From Clostridia bacterium (GTDB lineage: Bacteria > Bacillota > Clostridia > Oscillospirales > Acutalibacteraceae), in the NCBI GenBank assembly GCA_017380575.1, contig JAFODS010000010.1:1-63052 (forward strand): a stretch of DNA of 63,052 nt, in the 5' to 3' direction. Under the pieces are notes generated by a model that worked only from the letters and a program-made list of their open reading frames with translations, ran no database searches and was not told the DNA's origin. Shown in pieces: positions 35,823-45,301 of this stretch. Made by a program: the position numbers and the translations under genes. The first letter of the stretch is position 1. The number at the start of each line of letters is the position of its first letter.

Positions 35823-37004
35823 CTATTTCAGTTTATAGTTTTTGCCTGCCTGAAGCTCAACAAGGTCGAAAAGCTCAAGCTCGGTCATAGCACAGGCAAA
35901 AGCACTAACGCCAAGACCTGTTTTCATAATCAGTTCTTCCATCTGCATTCCGCCATTCTCAAAGGCACGGTAAACCTTACGTGCATTTTCGCTGAGCCCT
36001 TCAGGCTCCGCTTTTTTCTGCACAACAGGCTCCGCCTCTTTAACGTCAGGCTGTTCAGACATCGGTCGAACCTCTTCTTCATCAATGTTAAGTGTTGTTT
36101 CAATTTTTTCGTAATCTATCAGCTCAGGGTAAATCATAGCATATCCGCCAAGGACATCGATTGCGCTGAATACAGGCTTTGCTCCGTCACGGATAAGCTT
36201 ATTTGCACCCGTAAATCCGCTGAAAAGAATATCGCCCGGTACTGCAAAAACATCCCTGCCCTGTTCAAGAGCATAATTCGCAGTTATAAGCGAACCGCTT
36301 CTTTCTCCCGCTTCAATAACAAGCGTACCGTAAGAAAGACCCGAAATTATTCTGTTACGGATCGGGAAATTCCTTGCAACGCCCTGAACTCCCGGAGGAT
36401 ATTCCGTCACAAGTGCTCCGTTTTCCGAAATCTGTTTGCGAAGGGCGATATTTGCAACGGGATAAGTACAGTCAAGTCCGCAGCCAAGTACTGCTACTGT
36501 TTTACCGCCCGTTTCCAATGCACCCTGATGTGCTGAAGAGTCAATTCCCAACGCACCGCCGCTGACAACAACCGCACCCGAACGTGTGATTGATGCCGAA
36601 AGCTTGCGTGCAACACGTGAGCTGTTGAGAGTCGGCTCTCTTGTACCGACAACGGCAACGGTTATTTTGTTTTTCAAACAGTCCAAATCTCCGCTTACAT
36701 AAAGAACTAACGGAAAGTTAGGCAGTTTGAAAAGCATAGACGGATAATTCCCGTCATCAGGAGTAACCGTTTGCCAATTATTTTTAACGCAGGTTTCAAG
36801 GATATTCTTCGCTTTTGTCAAATCCTGATTATTGAGCTTTGCAATCTGTTTCGGAGTGAAAATACCCGACAGTCTCCATTCTGTTTCACCTGCAAAATAC
36901 AGTGCACGTGCAGAACCGAAATAAGAAACAATTTCGTCCGTTCTGACTGAAACGCTTATTCCTAAGGTCTGCTGAAGCCATATCCAATAAAGCTTGTCGT
37001 TCAT
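35823..37004 (-). CDS. dprA: DNA processing protein DprA
   Basis: This 393-residue protein loads RecA on incoming single-stranded DNA during transformation. A helical N-terminal domain comes first, then the Rossmann-like core with VAVVGTREPT, VVSGGALGIDSSAHQGAL and RNRIISGLSYGTLVIEAGERSGS at about 205-227. A C-terminal winged helix (about 330-393) follows an acidic linker. dprA alone does not show competence, since it is conserved in many non-competent bacteria. The start overlaps the methyltransferase stop by four bases. Confidence 0.95.
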   Translation of the reverse strand: MNDKLYWIWLQQTLGISVSVRTDEIVSYFGSARALYFAGETEWRLSGIFTPKQIAKLNNQDLTKAKNILETCVKNNWQTVTPDDGNYPSMLFKLPNFPLVLYVSGDLDCLKNKITVAVVGTREPTLNSSRVARKLSASITRSGAVVVSGGALGIDSSAHQGALETGGKTVAVLGCGLDCTYPVANIALRKQISENGALVTEYPPGVQGVARNFPIRNRIISGLSYGTLVIEAGERSGSLITANYALEQGRDVFAVPGDILFSGFTGANKLIRDGAKPVFSAIDVLGGYAMIYPELIDYEKIETTLNIDEEEVRPMSEQPDVKEAEPVVQKKAEPEGLSENARKVYRAFENGGMQMEELIMKTGLGVSAFACAMTELELFDLVELQAGKNYKLK

Positions 37005-37789
37005 TTTCTCACCATCTCCCAGATAAGAATTGCCGCTGCAGTTGAAGCGTTGAGCGATTCAGCTCTGCCGCCCATCGGGATTGTGACTTTCTTTTTACAA
37101 GCAGACATCGTTTCGGACGTGATACCGTTTCCTTCGTTGCCAATGACAGAAACAACTCCGCCTGACATATCAACATCCGTAATAAGCTCCGCAGAGCTGT
37201 CGGGAGTTGAGGCAAGAGTGAGCATACCCTTCTTGTTGAGATTTTCAATGAGTTCAACTGCATTTTCGCACGAATAAACAGGAATTCTCAAAGCTGAGCC
37301 CATTGATGCTCTGAGTGCCTTCGGATTATAAATATCACAGCCTCCGCAGACGAAAATGCCGTCAATGCCGAGTGCTTCCGCTGTACGGCTTACCGCACCG
37401 AGGTTAGAAGGGTCCTGCACATTTTCAAGAAAAATATACTTTCCGTCCGCTTTGATTTCTGCAGTCTGTGCATTTTTACCCTCTGCTTTACAAAGACAGA
37501 ATATGCCCTGAGGGTTCTGTGTGTCCGAAAGCTTTCCCGAAATTTCTTCACTGATTTCGTAAGCTTCCTGCGCTGATGCAATAATTTTTTCAGCATATGA
37601 GGAATACTTTTCAAGAGCTTTCGCTGTTAAAAAAGCTCTGCAGACAGTAACGCCGTTTTCCGCCGCATCGGCACAAAGACGCGCACCCTCGAGGAAGAAA
37701 AGTCCCGATTCACGACGCACTTTAACGCTGTCGCGTACCGCAACGGCAGACTTGATTTTTTCGTTATTTTTCGCCGTAAGACGTTCCAT
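37001..37789 (-). CDS. TrmH/SpoU-family RNA 2'-O-methyltransferase
   Basis: This 262-residue protein has an N-terminal substrate-binding domain (RRESGLFFLEGARLCADA) and a knotted SPOUT methyltransferase domain. The latter shows LENVQDPSNLGAVSRTAEALGID, VIGNEGNGIT and ITIPM-like GRAESLNASTAAAILIWEM. It methylates the ribose of an rRNA or tRNA nucleotide; the target cannot be told from the sequence. ATG 37789 follows AAAGGAG at good spacing. It precedes dprA with a four-base overlap and lies downstream of the infC-rpmI-rplT operon's terminator. Confidence 0.93.
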   Translation of the reverse strand: MERLTAKNNEKIKSAVAVRDSVKVRRESGLFFLEGARLCADAAENGVTVCRAFLTAKALEKYSSYAEKIIASAQEAYEISEEISGKLSDTQNPQGIFCLCKAEGKNAQTAEIKADGKYIFLENVQDPSNLGAVSRTAEALGIDGIFVCGGCDIYNPKALRASMGSALRIPVYSCENAVELIENLNKKGMLTLASTPDSSAELITDVDMSGGVVSVIGNEGNGITSETMSACKKKVTIPMGGRAESLNASTAAAILIWEMVRK

Positions 37790-37857
37790 TGCAAGCACTC
37801 CTTTTCTGAAAAATCATTAAAAAACGCCCTGTAAGTGTTACTTATAAAAAGACAAAT

Positions 37858-37885
37858 TCACGCCCCCATATATCAAGGGGCGTGA
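37858..37885 (-). terminator. Terminator of the infC-rpmI-rplT operon
   Basis: TCACGCCCC (37858-37866) pairs with GGGGCGTGA (37877-37885). On the minus strand the stem is followed by ATTTGTCTTTTT. Confidence 0.85.
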
Positions 37886-37896
37886 TATAAGCTTTA

Positions 37897-38253
37897 TTAT
37901 TTAAGAGCTGCCTTAGCCTTCTCTGTGAGAGCTGTGAATGCAGCGGGATCAGCGATTGCGATCTCTGAAAGCATCTTACGGTTGAGTTCGATGCCAGCCT
38001 TGTTAAGGCCGTTCATGAATGATGAATAGTTCATACCGTTCATCTTGCAAGCTGCTGAAATTCTTGTGATCCAAAGACGACGGAAGTCGCGCTTCTTCTG
38101 CTTACGTCCGACATATGCATACTGTCCGGACTTCATAACTGCCTGCTTAGCAGTCTTGAAAAGACTTGACTTTGAGCCATAGTAGCCCTTAGCCATCTTC
38201 ATTACTTTATTTCTTCTCTTACGAGTCATGGTAGCGCCTTTAATACGAGCCAT
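37897..38253 (-). CDS. rplT: 50S ribosomal protein L20
   Basis: This 118-residue basic protein binds 23S rRNA early in 50S assembly. The N-terminal tail [19 protein letters not shown] and [21 protein letters not shown] are fully typical, and the length is standard. It is the last gene of the infC-rpmI-rplT operon. In Firmicutes L20 represses this operon through the leader RNA, and a matching leader with an attenuator is seen upstream of infC here. Confidence 0.98.
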   Translation of the reverse strand: MARIKGATMTRKRRNKVMKMAKGYYGSKSSLFKTAKQAVMKSGQYAYVGRKQKKRDFRRLWITRISAACKMNGMNYSSFMNGLNKAGIELNRKMLSEIAIADPAAFTALTEKAKAALK

Positions 38254-38311
38254 GGTAAGTTACCTCCAATTTAAATTTTAATTAGCTTTTGCTGCCGTAA
38301 GCAGCACGTTC

Positions 38312-38509
38312 TTATTTGTAAGGAATCAAACGCTTGATCTGCTTAACGTTTGTTGTGTCAGCAACAACTGTCTGACGAAGACCTCTTTTACGCTTTGTTG
38401 TCTTCTTGTTAAGGATGTGTGACTTGTTAGCGTGGCCACGGATCGGCTTACCGTTCTTAGAGAGCTTAAAGCGCTTCTTAGCACCGCTGTGTGTTTTAAT
38501 TTTAGGCAT
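38312..38509 (-). CDS. rpmI: 50S ribosomal protein L35
   Basis: This 65-residue basic protein begins [17 protein letters not shown] and ends [10 protein letters not shown], both standard for L35. It lies between infC and rplT, as in nearly all bacteria. GGAGG precedes the ATG. Confidence 0.98.
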   Translation of the reverse strand: MPKIKTHSGAKKRFKLSKNGKPIRGHANKSHILNKKTTKRKRGLRQTVVADTTNVKQIKRLIPYK

Positions 38510-38525
38510 GGTTTTTTCCTCCTTA

Positions 38526-39047
38526 TTAATTCTTGGATGATTTGGCTGCTAAAAACATCAGCATTGAACGTCCTTCGAGTTTTGCGGGTTTTTCAACTGT
38601 ACCGAACTCGCTGCAGGCATCTGCAAACTTGCTCATTGTTACCAGACCGTTTTCCGGGTGAGCCATTTCACGGCCGCGGAATCTGATTGAAACCTTAACT
38701 CTGTTACCACCCTTCAGGAACTTGATAGCGTGGCCAACCTTTGTTTCAAAGTCGTGTGTGTCGATGTTGAGTGACAAACGAACCTCTTTGATTTCAATAA
38801 CTCTTTGGTTTTTCTTGGCTTCTTTTTCGCGCTTTGCCTGTTCAAAGCGGTACTTGCCGTAATCCATAATTTTGCAGACAGGCGGTTTTGCCTGAGGCGC
38901 AATTTTAACAAGGTCAGTGTTCTTTTCTTCTGCAAGGCGTAAAGCTTCTTCGATCGGCATAACGCCAAGCTGATTACCTTCGGAGTCGATTACTCTGACT
39001 TCCTTGTCGCGGATTTCTTCATTGATCTGAGTTTCTTTCGTAGCGAT
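38526..39047 (-). CDS. infC: Translation initiation factor IF-3, probable ATC start codon
   Basis: This factor of about 173 residues keeps the subunits apart and checks start-codon pairing. It has an IF3-N domain ([21 protein letters not shown]), a charged linker and an IF3-C domain ending in [12 protein letters not shown]. The strong ribosome-binding site GGAGG (minus strand, 39061-39057) lies nine bases before ATC at 39047-39045, directly ahead of [10 protein letters not shown], where IF-3 proteins normally begin. A TTG at 39053-39051 is only three bases from GGAGG. Use of AUU/AUC/AUA starts by infC is known in other bacteria and lets IF-3 repress its own translation. ATC is therefore the preferred reading, with TTG as the alternative. 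Confidence 0.93.
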   Translation of the reverse strand: MATKETQINEEIRDKEVRVIDSEGNQLGVMPIEEALRLAEEKNTDLVKIAPQAKPPVCKIMDYGKYRFEQAKREKEAKKNQRVIEIKEVRLSLNIDTHDFETKVGHAIKFLKGGNRVKVSIRFRGREMAHPENGLVTMSKFADACSEFGTVEKPAKLEGRSMLMFLAAKSSKN

Positions 39048-39075
39048 GTTCAAGCACCTCCAAATGCTTAATAAT

Positions 39076-39112
39076 AAAATCAAAGCACGGATGGAACATA
39101 CCCCACCCGTGC
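39076..39112 (-). terminator. Attenuator in the infC leader (L20-leader-like)
   Basis: On the minus strand GCACGGGTGG (39112-39103) pairs with CCATCCGTGC (39094-39085), with one G-U pair, and is followed by TTTGATTTTATT. It lies between the promoter and infC. L20 binding to such leaders promotes termination in Firmicutes. The rest of the leader (39113-39205) has further pairing potential around CGGTCTCGTCCG. Confidence 0.75.
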
Positions 39113-39211
39113 AAAATCACATAATACAAGACGGAAAACCGCCATTGAATATTGACCGCACGGACGAGACCGTTAAGGTGGGAACGAACCATTCCACTTT
39201 GTTGTGCAAGT

Positions 39212-39240
39212 ATTTTAACACTATATCCGCGGTTTGTCAA
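39212..39240 (-). promoter_or_regulatory. Sigma-A promoter of the infC-rpmI-rplT operon
   Basis: On the minus strand TTGACA (39240-39235), 17 bp and TAAAAT (39217-39212) give a start near 39205 and a leader of about 158 nt before the infC start. Confidence 0.82.
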
Positions 39241-39257
39241 TACCTTTTTTTGAAAAT

Positions 39258-42020
39258 TTATCGTGAAGAAAGAATCTTTGTTACGCCTGTAAAAATCAGC
39301 GTAAAGAACACCTGCATAAGTATTATAAATATCGCAGGCAAGTCCGCTACAACATTAATAATTGACAGGATAAGGACAATCGCAAAACTCATAAGTATTC
39401 CGATAAGCATAAGCGTGTTTGAGATTTTGAACACGTGACGAAGCATATCGGCAATGCAGAACGTCCGCATAAAAGTATACGTTGTACCGTCATTGATTGC
39501 AACAGCCCTTGAGTTGAGCTTCGGACGTGACTTGTACTTTTTAAAAATACGGCTTGATGAAGAATTGAGAATTTTTATGTTATCAAGACGCATATCGTAG
39601 CAATGAGAAAGCATTACGTCCGTCACATTCGGGTCGCAGTTTCGCACAAGGATTGTGACTCCTGCATCGCGAAGCTTTTTAAGGTAAGGCACAAGCTTTT
39701 TGTTCGGTGCATAGTCAACAACCATCATTGCCGCAAGCTTGTTAGCAATCGCAAGATATATTACCTCGTGACCTGAAATAAGATATCTGTCTTCGTCAAT
39801 CGTTCCCGGCACATCAACGTTATGATTAAGCATCATCTGCCTTGTGCCGAGGATTACCTTCTGATTGTAAATCCAGCCTGAAACGCCAAGTTTTTCTTCG
39901 TAGCTGAAGGATTTAACCGTTGGGAGAATATCACGTCTGTTGACAACCATCTGGTCAAAAACACCTGTCAACGGTCCGCCCGAGCGGATAACCATTGCCG
40001 CCGCATAAAGCATTGCATCGTCCACACGGACATTCTTGAAATCCTTGAAGCCGTGCATAGCACAAAGATTCTGATCAAATAAATCCTTGCTGTCAAGAAC
40101 GATTGTGTTTGTTCGGCAAAGCTCATTTACCGCATCCTGGCAGGAAATCATACCACCGAGCTTATTGAAAAACTTGTTAACCCAACGAAGCGGAAGCTGA
40201 ACAAGAAGTGTTGCATAAATCGGCACACAGGTCGCAAGCGTTACAACAAAAGCCGCAAAGCCTACAGGGAAGTTTCCGCTGACTGCCCAGGAAATAATAA
40301 AGTTTATAAGTCCCATAACAGATATGATAAAGAACATAAATTTCATATTTTTATCCGTATGGGTTTCGCTTGTACAAAGCTCAACAAGGTGCGACGGAAA
40401 ACGGGTTTTGCCCGAATAACGGATTCGTGGGCTCGGCAATTTCACGTGTTTACCGAATTCCACTACATCCTTGTCGTCCATTATGGCATCGATGCTGTAA
40501 AGACTATCCTTGTTTATACCTGTACACATTTCGAGTGCATCAGAAGTTCTGCTGAAAGTAACATAAGAGCTGAGTTCTGCAAGAAGAAGCGACGCAACTC
40601 CTGCCCCTGCAAAAACACTGACTGTGTTTTCATCAAGGAAATAAAGTACAAACATAAGAAGAGTCTGCACAAAGCAAAGTATTGACACAACCACTGCTGC
40701 AGAATTAACAGTAAACTTCTTCTTTTTCAGATTTTCAAAAGCAGAAGCAATTATCTGATTGCTTGTAACAAGAGATGCAACAATCGTCACAAATCCCGAA
40801 AAGATTGTAATAATGCTGTCACCTGCAACGGTTGTGTGAGCTGCAGCCGCAATACTTGTAAGCATTGCAAAAACAAGAAGTGCAGTCTGGATTATTACGC
40901 GATGCATACTTTTTTTCTTCTGTGTGTTCAGATACCTGCGAACGCGTCTTGCATCCTTGATCTGTGAATATTCAACGCCTACAAATTCAGGCTCTTCCTT
41001 ACGGCGCGGTCTGTCGTCGTTAGTTCCGAACAAATCGCCAAGTCGTTCTTTTTCACTGTCTGTACCGTATGGGTCATTTTCGTTTTCGTCACCAAAGAGA
41101 ACGAAGTTATCAATCTTTGCTTTCCTCTTTTTGAAAAGCTCTTTTTCAGCTTCGCTTTCTTCAATTTTTTCCGGCTTTTCGTGCTGATCAACATCAACAA
41201 AGCCTTCCATCTTAATCTGTCCGCTTTCTTCCTCTTCGCGGATCTGCTTTTTGAAATCCTCGTTATACGGGGAATTTTCGTCAAACTCTTCTTCGACAGA
41301 TACAATTGTCGGTGCACCTTCAAGGTCGGAATCATCCTTGCTGATACCCTTTCGTATCACACGTCCGGGTTTTTCGAAGGAAATCGCCTTGGTTTTTCCG
41401 TCAGCTCCGTCAACGTCTGTTTCAAATTCGCTCAGATCACCGATGCGGATTGTTTCTCCGTTGTAATCCTCATCGTTCATATAATCTTCGTTTACGTCAA
41501 ATTCATCTTCTTCGAATTCGTCAAGCTCATCATCAAGGAACAAGGACTGATTTTCCTGCCTTTGCGTGTTTTTTAATGAATCAAGGAAATCCTTTCCTTT
41601 TTCCAAAAAGCTTTTCTTCGGACCCGTCTTTTTAGCAACCTTTTTCTTTAAAGATTTTATCTTCTTTATCGGTGCAGCCTCATCATTAAAAATAGATCTG
41701 AGTCTGTCCTTGTTTTCTGCAGGTTCATTGGATTCGGAAATATCAACCACCTTGATATCTTCTTCAAAGAAAGGCTCTTCATCTTCTTCCTCTTCAATTA
41801 CAGGAATTTCAACAGTCTTTGTGTATGCATTTTCCGTTTCCTGTGCATCAGCTTCAGACTGCATTTCTTCAGCAATACCGAGCAGACGGTCAATATCTTC
41901 GTTTGACCAGATTCTTGCAGGCTCACCGTTTTCGTCAACGCCCTTCATCAGACGTTCTTCTCTTATTCCTTCAAGCAGACTTCGAAGTTCATCTCTGTTA
42001 AGTTCAGACAAGGTTTTCAC
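39258..42020 (-). CDS. Degenerate P1B-type ATPase-like membrane protein with a long acidic N-terminus
   Basis: This is a 920-residue protein. Residues 1-370 are mostly disordered, very acidic and studded with Glu/Asp runs. Eight membrane helices follow in the P1B order: about 376-394, 400-425, 440-462 and 465-485, a short A-like domain (490-558), 560-580 and 585-608, a P/N-like domain (about 620-865), then 868-890 and 893-912. At the phosphorylation site, DSKDLF (643-648) replaces DKTGT. VRNCD (791-795) replaces the TGD motif, VAINDG (839-844) stands near the usual GDGxND, and no TGE is seen in the A domain. It should therefore not transport by ATP hydrolysis. The GTG start overlaps the rlmB stop. 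The role is unknown. Confidence 0.7.
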   Translation of the reverse strand: MKTLSELNRDELRSLLEGIREERLMKGVDENGEPARIWSNEDIDRLLGIAEEMQSEADAQETENAYTKTVEIPVIEEEEDEEPFFEEDIKVVDISESNEPAENKDRLRSIFNDEAAPIKKIKSLKKKVAKKTGPKKSFLEKGKDFLDSLKNTQRQENQSLFLDDELDEFEEDEFDVNEDYMNDEDYNGETIRIGDLSEFETDVDGADGKTKAISFEKPGRVIRKGISKDDSDLEGAPTIVSVEEEFDENSPYNEDFKKQIREEEESGQIKMEGFVDVDQHEKPEKIEESEAEKELFKKRKAKIDNFVLFGDENENDPYGTDSEKERLGDLFGTNDDRPRRKEEPEFVGVEYSQIKDARRVRRYLNTQKKKSMHRVIIQTALLVFAMLTSIAAAAHTTVAGDSIITIFSGFVTIVASLVTSNQIIASAFENLKKKKFTVNSAAVVVSILCFVQTLLMFVLYFLDENTVSVFAGAGVASLLLAELSSYVTFSRTSDALEMCTGINKDSLYSIDAIMDDKDVVEFGKHVKLPSPRIRYSGKTRFPSHLVELCTSETHTDKNMKFMFFIISVMGLINFIISWAVSGNFPVGFAAFVVTLATCVPIYATLLVQLPLRWVNKFFNKLGGMISCQDAVNELCRTNTIVLDSKDLFDQNLCAMHGFKDFKNVRVDDAMLYAAAMVIRSGGPLTGVFDQMVVNRRDILPTVKSFSYEEKLGVSGWIYNQKVILGTRQMMLNHNVDVPGTIDEDRYLISGHEVIYLAIANKLAAMMVVDYAPNKKLVPYLKKLRDAGVTILVRNCDPNVTDVMLSHCYDMRLDNIKILNSSSSRIFKKYKSRPKLNSRAVAINDGTTYTFMRTFCIADMLRHVFKISNTLMLIGILMSFAIVLILSIINVVADLPAIFIILMQVFFTLIFTGVTKILSSR

Positions 42021-42787
42021 CCCTTTGCTTTTATTCCTGCTCTCTGTCGTGCGACTTCGTACATAAGAACACCTGCCGCAACCGACGCATTAAGTGAATT
42101 TATTTTGCCCTTCATCGGCATCGATACCGTAAAATCACATTTTTCTTTAACAAGACGGCTGATTCCTCTGCCCTCTGAACCGATTACAAGACCGACACCG
42201 CCGTCGTAATTAACGCTGCACCAATCCTCACCGTCCATATCTGCGGCGTAGAACCAGATACCTCTTTCCTTAAGCTCGTCAATCGTCTGTGCGATGTTTG
42301 AAACTCTTGCAACAGGCACATATTCAACAGCACCTGCCGAAGCCTTACCTACAACATAGCTGAGGGAAGCATTTCGACGCTTCGGGATAATAACACCGTG
42401 AACGCCCGTAGCCTCTGCCGTTCTGATAACAGCACCGAGGTTGTGCGGATCTTCAAGCTCATCACATATAATAATGAAAGGCTTTTCGCCTCTTTCCTCT
42501 GCAAGTGCAAAGATATCGTCAACCGTCGAATACTCGTGCGATGCAGCATAAGCGGCAATTCCCTGATGCACGGCTCCGCCACACATAAGGTCAAGCTTCT
42601 TGCGGTCAACCTCTTTGATAACAACACCGAGGTCACGGCATTCCGCAATAATTCTGCCGATTGAGCCGTTTCGCTCACCTTTTGAAACAAGGAGAGTATC
42701 AATTGCTCTTCCGCCTCTTAAAGCTTCGCTGACTGCGTTTCTTCCGATTATTAAATCCTCACGGGGAGAAGTCATTTCTTTTTCCAT
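42017..42787 (-). CDS. rlmB: 23S rRNA (guanosine-2'-O-)-methyltransferase RlmB
   Basis: This 256-residue SPOUT methyltransferase methylates G2251 in the P loop of 23S rRNA. The N-terminal L30e-like domain begins DLIIGRNAVSEALRGG. The knotted domain has LEDPHNLGAVIRTAEATGVHGVI (in parts), LVIGSEGRGISRLVKEKC and MKGKINSLNASVAAGVLMYE, the standard motifs 1-3. ATG 42787 follows GGTGAG. It overlaps the degenerate P-type ATPase gene by four bases, so the two are translationally coupled. Confidence 0.93.
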   Translation of the reverse strand: MEKEMTSPREDLIIGRNAVSEALRGGRAIDTLLVSKGERNGSIGRIIAECRDLGVVIKEVDRKKLDLMCGGAVHQGIAAYAASHEYSTVDDIFALAEERGEKPFIIICDELEDPHNLGAVIRTAEATGVHGVIIPKRRNASLSYVVGKASAGAVEYVPVARVSNIAQTIDELKERGIWFYAADMDGEDWCSVNYDGGVGLVIGSEGRGISRLVKEKCDFTVSMPMKGKINSLNASVAAGVLMYEVARQRAGIKAKG

Positions 42788-42910
42788 ATTACTCACCAAA
42801 TTTTAAAAATATTAAATCAATATATTATAGCACGTCAGCACAGTAAATTACAATATGTTTTTTAAATCACGTATTTATGATATTTTATCCGTTTTATCTG
42901 CAAGTTGATA

Positions 42911-42942
42911 CGACACAATTTTTCGACCTGAAGTTATAGAAT
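42911..42942 (+). promoter_or_regulatory. Possible sporulation promoter of spoIIE with a Spo0A-box-like site
   Basis: TTCGACC (42922-42928; reverse GGTCGAA) matches six of seven bases of the 0A box TGTCGAA. It lies between a weak -35 region and TAGAAT (42937-42942), the position at which Spo0A activates spoIIE in Bacillus subtilis. The evidence is only one near-match. Confidence 0.35.
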
Positions 42943-42972
42943 AGATAAAAACTTCAGGAAAGGAATAAAAAT

Positions 42973-45294
42973 ATGGAAATAACAAAGGTCAGGGATTTTG
43001 TTATCCGTAAAAGTGCCGATACGGTAAATTCATTCGAATTCAATCCCGTTGTAAAAAGTCTGCTGACTTTCATACTGTCTTTTTTGCTGACCAACCCTTT
43101 TGTTTCAGGTGAATTTTCACCGTTTGCCGTTTCTCTTGCCGCCGCATCTAACGTGGCAAATTCATTCTGGGCAGGGGCAGGAGGAATCATCGGTGCCTTT
43201 TTCTTTTTTGACGGTACAGACTGTGTAAAATACTGTGCCGCTACACTTTTGTGCATACTTATCCGCAATCTTTATGAAAGATATCTGCCTGATGCCTCTC
43301 ACGGAATTGCACTTCTGCTGAATTCTTTTTTCAGCCTTTTTCTTACAGGCTCGGCAATCATACTTGCGACAGGCTTTGACATCGAAGCCATTCTTTCCGT
43401 TACATATGAATCCCTGCTCTGCTGTGCAGGTGCATATATTTTCTTTCACTCTGCAAAAATCGTCTGGGGCAGAAAAGAAATTTCTTTTTTCACAACCTCG
43501 GAAATTCTGACTGTTTTTCTTGCCGTCGGAATTATTCTTATGCCGTTTTACAAATACAAGCTTTTTCATCTTTCGCCCGTAACGGTTGTTTTTGCATTTC
43601 TTGTTCTGCTTTGTGCAAGACTCCGCAATTCGAACGGCGGTGCACTTTGCGGAATCTGCCTCGGCTCGGTTGCAGGACTGAGCGTTGAAATAGGGCTTGT
43701 CAGTATCGGTTATGCACTCGGCGGACTTATTGGCGGAGAGTTTTCCCGAAAAAGCAAGCTTTTCTGTGCCGCCGGCTATCTTCTGCCTCTTACGGTATGT
43801 GCCTTTGCTGACGGCAACCTGACCTCATATATGGCAATCTTTGAAGGAATAATTGCCTGCTCCGTTTTTATTGCAATTCCCGAAAGCGTTTACGACGCTC
43901 TTTCAGCTAAGGTCAATGCACCCATACCGACCTGCATAAGAAACGAAAGTACACGGGAGCTGACAGGCAGGCTTATTGAAACATCAGACGCAATAAATGA
44001 AGTTTCTTCCTGCATCTCGACTGTTCAGAGCACGCTCAATCCGTTGATGCAGACACGGCTCAACCACGTTTTAAAAAGTGCATGGTGCAAGGTTTGTTCC
44101 GAATGTGAGCTGAAAGAAAGCTGCAGACCCGAAGTGAAAAACCCCACGGATGAGGACATAGAAAAAATTGCCCAAACGCTCTCCAACCATGCTGAGCTTG
44201 ACGAAACACGCTTTCCGAAAGGCTTTTATACCTCTTGCTACAGCTTCAGCGAAATGCGAAGCGAGCTTTACGACCGCTATCTTTCCTTCGTCGCTTCACT
44301 CGGGGCACAAGGCAGAGTTGAACAGATTCAGGCTCTTATGTGCGAACAGTTCAGCAACATTGCGGACATTCTCAATAATCTCGCTACCGACTTTGATGAG
44401 GACATCAGAGCAAACGCTGACATTGCAGAGCTTTGTGCAAACGAGGCACGCGAATTCGGGCTTAATGTAAACACTGCGGATTGTTACCTTGATAAATTCG
44501 GCAGAGCAACCGTTTCGCTGAATGTTACTCAGCCTCGGTCAGATTTTAATATAACAAATTTCACCCACAGTCTTTCAACCGTAACAGGCACAAAGCTCAA
44601 TCTGCCCGACCTTGAAGAAGACGGTGAAAACAGCATCCTCACTTTCAGGCAGAGTGTAGATTTCAACGTTGCAATCGGTGCAATCAGCCGTGCAACGGAT
44701 GATGAACCCGTATGCGGTGACTATTACAGAAGCTTCAGGGATGCCGATGACAGATACATAGTAATTCTCAGCGACGGTATGGGAACAGGAAACCGTGCCG
44801 CTATCGACTCGGCAATGGCAACGGAGCTTTTTTCAAAGCTTGTAAAGTCAGGTGTCAGCTTTGACTGTGCACTTTCCATAACCAATTCCGCCTTGCTTGT
44901 CAAAAGCACGGACGAATCCCTTTCCACTCTCGACGTTGTATGTATCGACCTTTACACAGGCAAGGCAGATTTCATGAAAGCCGGTGCGGCAGCAACGTTT
45001 ATACGTCACAAAGACAGCGTCGCACAGCTCGAGCAAACTTCCCTGCCGATAGGTATTCTTAAAGATATCAGTTTTTCAAATGCAACAGCAAGCCTCGCTA
45101 AAGGAGATATAATATTAATGGTATCCGACGGTGTGCTTGGCGACTGTAACAACTGGATTCAGCACGAACTGCGGACGTGGGACACAAGTAACTCTCCCGA
45201 CGAACTCGCACGTTTCATCATCAACTCCGCGTGCGAAAGAAAAATCGGCAAGCACCTTGACGATATGACAGCAATTGCGGTTTATATTGAATAA
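42973..45294 (+). CDS. spoIIE: Stage II sporulation protein E (SpoIIE)
   Basis: This 773-residue membrane phosphatase triggers sigma-F in the forespore by dephosphorylating the anti-anti-sigma factor SpoIIAA. About ten N-terminal helices (about 25-300) are followed by a central oligomerisation region with a cysteine cluster (CKVCSECELKESC at about 376). The C-terminal PP2C domain (about 565-773) has VCGDYYRSF, VILSDGMGTGNRAAIDS and the acidic LDDMTAIAVYIE end that bind manganese. AGGAAT precedes the ATG. Its presence marks the organism as a probable spore former. Confidence 0.95.
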   Translation: MEITKVRDFVIRKSADTVNSFEFNPVVKSLLTFILSFLLTNPFVSGEFSPFAVSLAAASNVANSFWAGAGGIIGAFFFFDGTDCVKYCAATLLCILIRNLYERYLPDASHGIALLLNSFFSLFLTGSAIILATGFDIEAILSVTYESLLCCAGAYIFFHSAKIVWGRKEISFFTTSEILTVFLAVGIILMPFYKYKLFHLSPVTVVFAFLVLLCARLRNSNGGALCGICLGSVAGLSVEIGLVSIGYALGGLIGGEFSRKSKLFCAAGYLLPLTVCAFADGNLTSYMAIFEGIIACSVFIAIPESVYDALSAKVNAPIPTCIRNESTRELTGRLIETSDAINEVSSCISTVQSTLNPLMQTRLNHVLKSAWCKVCSECELKESCRPEVKNPTDEDIEKIAQTLSNHAELDETRFPKGFYTSCYSFSEMRSELYDRYLSFVASLGAQGRVEQIQALMCEQFSNIADILNNLATDFDEDIRANADIAELCANEAREFGLNVNTADCYLDKFGRATVSLNVTQPRSDFNITNFTHSLSTVTGTKLNLPDLEEDGENSILTFRQSVDFNVAIGAISRATDDEPVCGDYYRSFRDADDRYIVILSDGMGTGNRAAIDSAMATELFSKLVKSGVSFDCALSITNSALLVKSTDESLSTLDVVCIDLYTGKADFMKAGAAATFIRHKDSVAQLEQTSLPIGILKDISFSNATASLAKGDIILMVSDGVLGDCNNWIQHELRTWDTSNSPDELARFIINSACERKIGKHLDDMTAIAVYIE

Positions 45295-45301
45295 AATTAT
45301 C

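Noticed and set aside
35823-37004. dprA as evidence for natural competence
   Set aside because: dprA is conserved in many bacteria not known to be competent, and no other competence gene is in the window.
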